From Xanthoparmelia taractica (lineage: Eukaryota; Ascomycota; Lecanoromycetes; Lecanorales; Parmeliaceae), in NCBI GenBank assembly GCA_033085395.1, contig JANQBS010000431.1, positions 1-23,969 of the forward strand: DNA of 23,969 bases, written 5' to 3'. Positions 18,507 through 23,969 of this stretch are shown one piece after another; positions within the stretch are counted from its first letter, which is position 1, and the number at the start of each line of letters is the position of its first letter. The notes beneath the pieces were generated by a model, which did no database searches, had not been told where the DNA came from, and was given only the letters and a program-made list of their open reading frames with translations. A program made the position numbers and the translations under genes.

Positions 18507-19269
18507 TCAATCACAGAGAGCCTCAGCAGCAGAAGTCCGTGTCCAAAAGGGGTGCTTTGTTTTGGAGACAGATGTGAGATGGTCCGAATGAGTTCAAGGA
18601 ACCCACCTACGCTGGTCGCATACTCGGACCGCGCATAAGGCGCGTCTTCCTCTGAGACTTGTAACTGCAATAAGCAGAAAGTAAGTGAGGTTCTGTCGCT
18701 TCGCGCATCCCAGAGATGGCTTTAGCTTGATAGCGACTACCACTGATTCGTCAGAGTCCGCGACCTCAAAAAAGTGTAAAATACCGAAGTCGCCTGCCCC
18801 AGTGCCCCCACGGATATGCGCCTATAAGACTTTGACCGAGTTCTCCGAAAATTCAGACGTATGACTGCAGTGCTGTAACAAATACGAAGTGAGTGCTTGC
18901 ATTCCAAGCGCTTTTCCAGGCAAAGAGGCTAAAGAGCTCAACTGCGCAACGTTGTGTAAATGATTAATTTTCCAAAAGATGGCGGTACGACTTCTACCTC
19001 CGTTAAAGCATATAGCAGAAGCTATCAATCACGAGTCAAATACTGACGGGCGGGCTGAGGATCCATCAAGTGGTTTGCACCTGCAGCGTCTGTCAACGCT
19101 ATAGTATATCGCCGATGCTGAGCTGTTCGAAAGGTTGATCGTTCCGTGATTGAAAATGATGTGGCTCAAACGATAGAAATTCCTTTGCCTTCAGATATCG
19201 CGTCGCCGAAAGTCTCTCCAGAGGCAGAGGCACGGCCGCTGCATCCGCTCTTTACGTAGCTCTCAGCAC
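18507..19269. other. Intergenic region
   Basis: It holds the upstream region of the 211-residue secreted protein gene and the 3' flank of the rhodopsin-like pseudogene. Only short unconvincing frames are present. No repeat or transposon signature is seen. Confidence 0.4.
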
Positions 19270-20250
19270 TCATACAGAGTTTGGAGAATCAAAGATGACT
19301 AAAGACCGTTGCCTAAAGGGACCGCGGTTCTTACCGTCATTGCGCTTGTTTTTCGGGCTGAACAACGCAGTAAAACAAGGAAGGCAAGACACAATGGCTG
19401 CAACGGCTGATTCAAGGTTCGTCCAAAGCGCCGTAGAGCCTCTAACCCCGGTCTTCCTTTCCGTCTCGACTGCTCGTAGGATGTCGAACCCGATTGTGAT
19501 GAATGCGCAGCAGAAGACACCAGCCAGGCCAAATTTTACCGGCGTGCGCATCTGGAGGTCTTTGAGAATCGCTAATGGTAATGCCATGACTAAAGTAGAT
19601 TTAGCGTTTGGTACGATATGCCAGGACCCAGATACGAACTCGCGAGGTCTGAGAAGACGTTAAAGGCGCAGCTATAGATGACAAGTGCCGTCTGTCGATG
19701 TATTATTGAGGGAGCGAGGCAACTGTCTGGCCACTGTCAGTCATGCGCTTTGGATTCTCAATATGACAAACGTACCGGCATGTTCCAAGGCTGACGGACT
19801 ACCGCATTCCGTGAGAGTGCCGGCGATCAAGATCAAAAATGTCAGAACGACTATTGCAAGAACGATCCACCATGCTTGGATAAATCTCTGGGAAATCCGA
19901 AAGATGTGGTAATAAAGCAGCATGAAAGACATCTTGATGGCATAGAGGCAACACCACGTGACAAAAACACTAGCAACGTTCAGTCGGACGAGCAGCGAGA
20001 GTACGGATTCATAATAGTTCTTGTCTGTTGTTTAAGGGTTCAAAACGCGATAGACCATGGAAGCAACCGCAGATACAATCGAGACTTGTGCGAGGAGGAG
20101 TAGGAGGCCAGGTAGATGCGCTGCATCTTCCCAGGAGAGTCTCTTGATTATCTTGGATCGGATCCAAAATCGGCCTGCAGTAAGCAGAATGGCCAGGCCG
20201 GTAAATGCCCATGAGATTGCCGTCAGAACTCCATAGGTGATTGCTGGCAT
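19270..20250 (-). pseudogene. Rhodopsin-like (PTH11/SAT4-type) membrane protein gene with one in-frame stop, four-exon-like structure
   Basis: Coding blocks on the minus strand are 19776-20250, 19640-19726 and 19270-19589. Introns are 19727-19775 (GTACGT..CCAG, 49 nt) and 19590-19639 (GTTCGT..TTAG, 50 nt). Joined, they give 293 codons plus the stop, with the frame kept across every junction. Codon 73 (20032-20034) is TAA, and the same frame continues on both sides into clear family sequence. No plausible intron removes it. The protein has several membrane segments and family phrases: LTECGSPSALEHADSC across the first junction, then YSCAFNVFSDLA and MALPLAILKDLQMRTP near the second. Such proteins are fungal seven-helix membrane proteins of mostly unknown ligand. 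The C-terminus is shorter than usual. A restart or a sequence error could rescue it, so 'recently disrupted' is inference. Confidence 0.78.
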
Positions 20251-22319
20251 GATGGCAGGCTAATCGAAAATCTTTGAAGGCCGTGGGTAGGGTCGAGGCA
20301 CAATACAACAGTAATCTAGAAATTGCAAACGGAACGACAAAGAAGTACAAAAATCCGAGTTCATCAACAAATGTGGCAGGTAGGATAGCCTTTTGTCTGG
20401 GGAGAGATTGAATTCACTTCAGGGACTTCTTATAATAGCTTCGAGAGTCACCGTCAATGTCTAAGGATAGCTAGGCTCAGCGCAGCTCAGAATATAATAT
20501 GTCAGCCCTGCGATCAAAGTACGTTAGGACAAGCTTCTATAAGATGCATATTGATCCCACCACAGCCAGTCTGTCTTGGCCATCTCATCTCAGCAAATAG
20601 TGGATGTGACATGAGCTCAGCTACAGACTGCGGAGATAAGGCTCCTGTAGGATGAACAAGCGGTGTCCTCCGTACACAATGTCGACGACTCTGTGAGAAA
20701 GCACACAATAACTACAACATCCAAAATCACAACCCGACGAAGCTACTGACATCAGAAGATGTGGTGTGAGTGATTGCTTCGGATGATGGTGTGACGTCCT
20801 TTCATTCAACAGCATCGTGGCTAAGATGTAAGAGTCGTGAGGCAAAGTTTTTGGACCATCATACAGCTCAGGAACTATCGGGCGCCACTAAAGCCGCCAC
20901 CAGAGCAACCTCTCAGTATCCCTCATCTATCAGTGGATATCTTCCATGAACTAACAGTTACTTGTGGTTGCTCATTCTCAAGCCCAGCATGAGATCTCGA
21001 TGCTGAGGCACGGTTTTCTTGCTAAAACACTTTCTGCATACTTTCGGAGACCGGATCCGAGCACAATGCAAGCTTTTTCACCGCAAAACATCATTCAGAA
21101 CATAGCTTATCGTCATTTTTGACAGCAATGACCCACCATTGCTTGTCTCGGCTGTTTTTGTATGTACCTTAGTTCGAATGACTGGGCTTTTGGGCCCCCA
21201 TTAGACGTCCTTTTAAGAGAAAATAACATACCATCGTCGACTACTTGGCTATGCTAGGCTTAAAGAGTCTGTGCACAGTCCATCGCTAACTTCGTGTCCG
21301 CGCTGAGATGGTTCTACTATTCTACCTTGCGTTGCATTATGTGCTTGGGCTCGAATTCTCTGTCTTACCCCTCGACATTAGACCAGGCTTCCCATTTCAT
21401 TCTAGTCTTACGTTCAAAGACAAGGAGACTTCCCTTACGTTGATGGATGTCGAATATAATGCATACCAAAGGACCAGATTAGCGAGACTGATGCTTTATA
21501 GGTAGTCTGTGTTTGGATTCCTAGAGTGATGCATCGTCTTCCCTGGCAAAGGAAGGTTCCTTGGGTACGTTGCTATTGGTTCCTGCAGGCGAGGTCGCTG
21601 ACAATACCATACCGTCTTGCCTCCTCGCTTGTGCTATCGATGTGGGGCTGATACAAGGCTCAGGCTGCGCTTCAGCTCCTCGAGCATAAGTCTTAAATCC
21701 TAATCCCGTCTCTCATTGGACTTGTCCGCAGTTACAGCTCCAAATCATACATACTCTAGTTCATTAGACCAATCTACCGCACACAGATACTATTCCAGGC
21801 AAAGCAGCGGTATATGACGATGCTCTCTTGGAATCATTTGTTCTCCCACCGTTTCTTACTACTGGCCTCTCAATCAATCCTTCTCATGTACAATGTACAC
21901 TGCAATGCATGTTGTCGCATCGAAAGTGCATGGAGTGCAATTCACACGTCTTATCCTTTTACGCGTTCAACTTGGATTTGGACATCCTAATCTATCAGAG
22001 ATGAGTCTAGAAAGGATACTACAAACTTGTTCAAAGAATTTAGCAGTGTGCCTTGTTTGCAAATGTGCGCTGATAGGGATACTCGATAATCCTAGGATAT
22101 GCACAATCCTAGGATATGCACAATTAGGGCTAGGGTTAGCATCACCAAAATGCCTACTGTTGTAACAAGCCACTTGGCCGTCTAGATGATGCTATAAGGA
22201 GTAAGAAATACAGGAGGCGAAATCTTATGTAACAACGTGTTCTTGCCAAGCCACTAGTATAGGGCTGATTGCCACTATTTCTAACACCTACATCTCACCA
22301 ATTGACCTCTGCTTAAGTC
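20251..22319. other. Two-kilobase stretch with no recognisable gene
   Basis: Composition is normal, not RIP-like. Frames on both strands are all under 95 codons and none resembles a protein family. The longest, 21893-22165 on the plus strand, crosses a local tandem duplication and is unlikely to be coding. The segment may contain eroded single-copy sequence. Confidence 0.4.
22088..22121 (+). repeat. 17-bp exact tandem duplication
   Basis: AATCCTAGGATATGCAC is present twice head to tail, followed directly by a TTAGGGCTAGGGTTAG-like run (22124-22139). It is a simple local duplication. Confidence 0.8.
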
Positions 22320-22646
22320 GCATCACTATTTAGTGTATTCCTTATTAAAGAATCTTATTCGTTAAGTAAAAATTGATAGAATCTCTAGGGATGAGATTAT
22401 AAAAAAAAAAAAATTGAGTGACTGTAAAGCTCTATAATTGCACTTTTTATATATAGCGCTTTAGAACGGTTGAATTGTGTTAGAAACATATCTTTATTTA
22501 ACTTATTGATGGATCTTAGCGCGCGAGACTTATTTAGAAGGATATAATGCGATAGAGTGATAAGGCGGAGTGTGATATGAGCCCGTGACGTAACTCCACC
22601 TCTTGCTAGCTTATGCTACTTATAGCTAATTTGAATAATACTAATA

Positions 22647-22666
22647 AAGAAGAAGAAGAAGAAGAA
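22647..22666 (+). repeat. (AAG)n microsatellite
   Basis: About six and a half AAG units lie inside the degraded transposon fragment. It is a simple repeat with no inferred role. Confidence 0.7.
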
Positions 22667-22820
22667 AAAGAGATCGTTAACTAGCTATAAGAAAGAGTTA
22701 TTAAAGAGAGATAACTTAATTGCAGATAGGTAGTCGAATAATAAAAGAATAATCGATTACTAGCGCCTTTTTTTATTGCTAGCAACATTAAAATATCTAG
22801 ATATCTAGATATCTATTAAG

Positions 22821-23891
22821 TTATCGTTTTTTAAGCCTTATTGACCTTCTACTTCGTGAAAAGACCGATATAATCTCTTCTTCTACTACTTCTTCTTCTG
22901 CTACGTTCTTTGCTATCTTTTTAATAATCTTTTTATCTCTTTTACCTCGTCCGCCTCGCCTATCTCTTTTATCTCGCTATTACGATTATAATAAAGTCTC
23001 TTATAATAAGATCTTTTGCGATAAGATTTTCTATGATAAGGCCTTCTACGATAAAGTTATTTACTATAAAGTCTAAGGTGAAGAGAGTCTAAATAATCTT
23101 AATAGATCTAATATTAAAGATATAGTAGCCTTCTTTTTAACTAAACTTCTACGTTTTCTTTCTTTAAAAATAGCTGAATTAAGATAATATATTCTTCGAA
23201 CTTCTTTATCGAATTTTTATTTAGTGATCTTATTTAATTATCTCTATATAGTCTTAAGACTTAGAATCTATTCTTCGTTTTAGTGTATTTAATCACACTT
23301 TTTCTTATTCTTTTTTCGTTAATCTTTCTTAATAAAATCGCTATTAATATTTTTAAGTAGAATATCCTTTACTAAAGCGAAGCTATATACTTTATTAAGC
23401 TTTTTTATAAATACTAGATCTTGATTTCTAGTCTTAATTTATTTAAGTATTTAATTAATTTACTTAACGTTTACTGAGATGAAGAGTATCGATATTAAGT
23501 TATTATTACTTACTGTAACTATTACTTCTAGAGGCGAATCTGCTTTCTTTAATTTTAATGCTTTAAGTCTCAATTTATCAAAAACGATTTTAGGCTATAT
23601 TAAGAACAATTCACTCTTTTGTTATATATGTTTAATAGTCTTTTCTTTTGTGGTGTTCTTTCTTACTATCTAAATATACTAAAGGAAATTCGTTTTATTT
23701 ATTAAATAGTCACTCTCAACTCGTATATTCTTCTCGAGATATATACGATATATAGTCGATAAAGGCTAAAAAAATTCAATATCAAGTAATTAAAGAATAT
23801 ACGTAATATGGGTAGATAGATATAAGAGAATAATATCGTTGCTAGTATAGAACTATATAATCTTGATACTAACGTGTAATGTATACTCGTT
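22821..23891 (-). pseudogene. Fot1/pogo-type DDE transposase relic, many stops
   Basis: One minus-strand frame from about 23891 down to a TAA at 22821 is broken only by RIP-type stops. At 23874-23891 the six codons read N-E-Y-T-L-H, which is D-G-H-A-S-H after five G-to-A or C-to-T changes; this is the conserved second-aspartate motif of pogo/Fot1 transposases. Then follow an LLYLSTHITYILQLLD-like stretch, matching the usual L-P-P-H-(S/T)-T-H..L-Q-P-L-D region, and a TIKH...GL-P-like helix with PKIVFDKLR, matching the family's N-P-x-x-V-L-x-K-L. A long basic Gln/Lys-rich C-terminal tail comes last. The upstream catalytic part lies beyond the window or is missing. The frame stays open to the right edge, but those last 26 codons do not look like the family. 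Confidence 0.78.
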
Positions 23892-23969
23892 AAATGTCAC
23901 GAACGAATGGACGTGTAGTGGGATTGACTGCTTCCATTGACTGAATATGCTACGAAGGCTCTGAAAACT

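Larger units (their letters stand above)
22320..23969 (-). mobile_element. RIP-degraded Fot1/pogo-type DNA transposon fragment, runs to or past the right edge
   Basis: AT-rich, TpA-rich sequence begins near 22320 and lasts to about 23890, where composition turns normal again. The minus strand holds a decayed transposase frame, described separately. The left part (22320-22820) would be the element's 3' end. It contains an A13 run, an (AAG)n tract at 22647-22666 and an ATATCTAG tandem near 22795-22813. I could not locate a terminal inverted repeat or TA duplication. The change of composition near 23890 suggests either a breakpoint or an end of RIP damage. Confidence 0.7.

Noticed and set aside
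20031..20062. A tiny intron removing the in-frame TAA of the rhodopsin-like gene
   Set aside because: The only GT..AG pair around it would give about 31 nt with a poor donor, well below usual fungal intron size, and it would remove family-like codons.
23479..23673. 64-codon plus-strand frame near the right edge
   Set aside because: It lies opposite the decayed pogo transposase frame and is made of AT-rich codons; it is a shadow of the transposon.

Overview
The window reads as nuclear DNA of a filamentous ascomycete (Pezizomycotina). The protein-coding genes have short spliceosomal introns with GT..AG borders. Several products are typical fungal secreted or membrane proteins. The transposon relics carry the mark of RIP (repeat-induced point mutation): dense C-to-T and G-to-A transitions, TpA enrichment, and reading frames broken only by TAA, TAG or TGA codons. 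Genus and species cannot be read from the sequence.

Layout: 1-800 is an AT-rich repeat patch with palindromes, duplicated blocks and a strong hairpin. 868-1017 may be a short gene fragment. 1494-2093 encodes a small secreted protein of unknown function. 2862-3632 (minus) encodes a secreted germin/spherulin-type cupin. 5518-8589 (minus) is a four-exon gene for a multi-pass membrane protein of a fungal family without a known role. Only 116 bp upstream of its start codon sits a complete but RIP-killed Mutator-like (MULE) DNA transposon (8706-11767), with 117-bp terminal inverted repeats and an exact 9-bp target duplication. The DNA to its right (11777-12140) looks like part of an older element, possibly an LTR end.

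From 13 to 20 kb there is a normal-GC gene island. It holds a 755-residue Ser/Thr-rich secreted mucin-like protein with internal repeats (13130-15397), a three-exon LysM protein with a polyproline linker and an eight-cysteine C-terminal module (16685-17552), a secreted 211-residue protein (17871-18506, minus), and a four-exon rhodopsin-like (PTH11/SAT4-type) membrane protein gene (19270-20250, minus) interrupted by one in-frame TAA. 20251-22320 shows no gene. 22320 to the right edge is a RIP-degraded Fot1/pogo-type transposon fragment.

The picture is of an accessory, effector-like compartment. Four of the six intact genes encode predicted secreted proteins, at least one with a chitin-binding-type domain. 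They lie between RIP-mutated repeats, and one neighbouring gene looks freshly lost. No operon-like or pathway logic links the genes; what they share is the cell surface or the outside of the cell. I found no tRNA, rRNA, CRISPR array or biosynthetic core enzyme.
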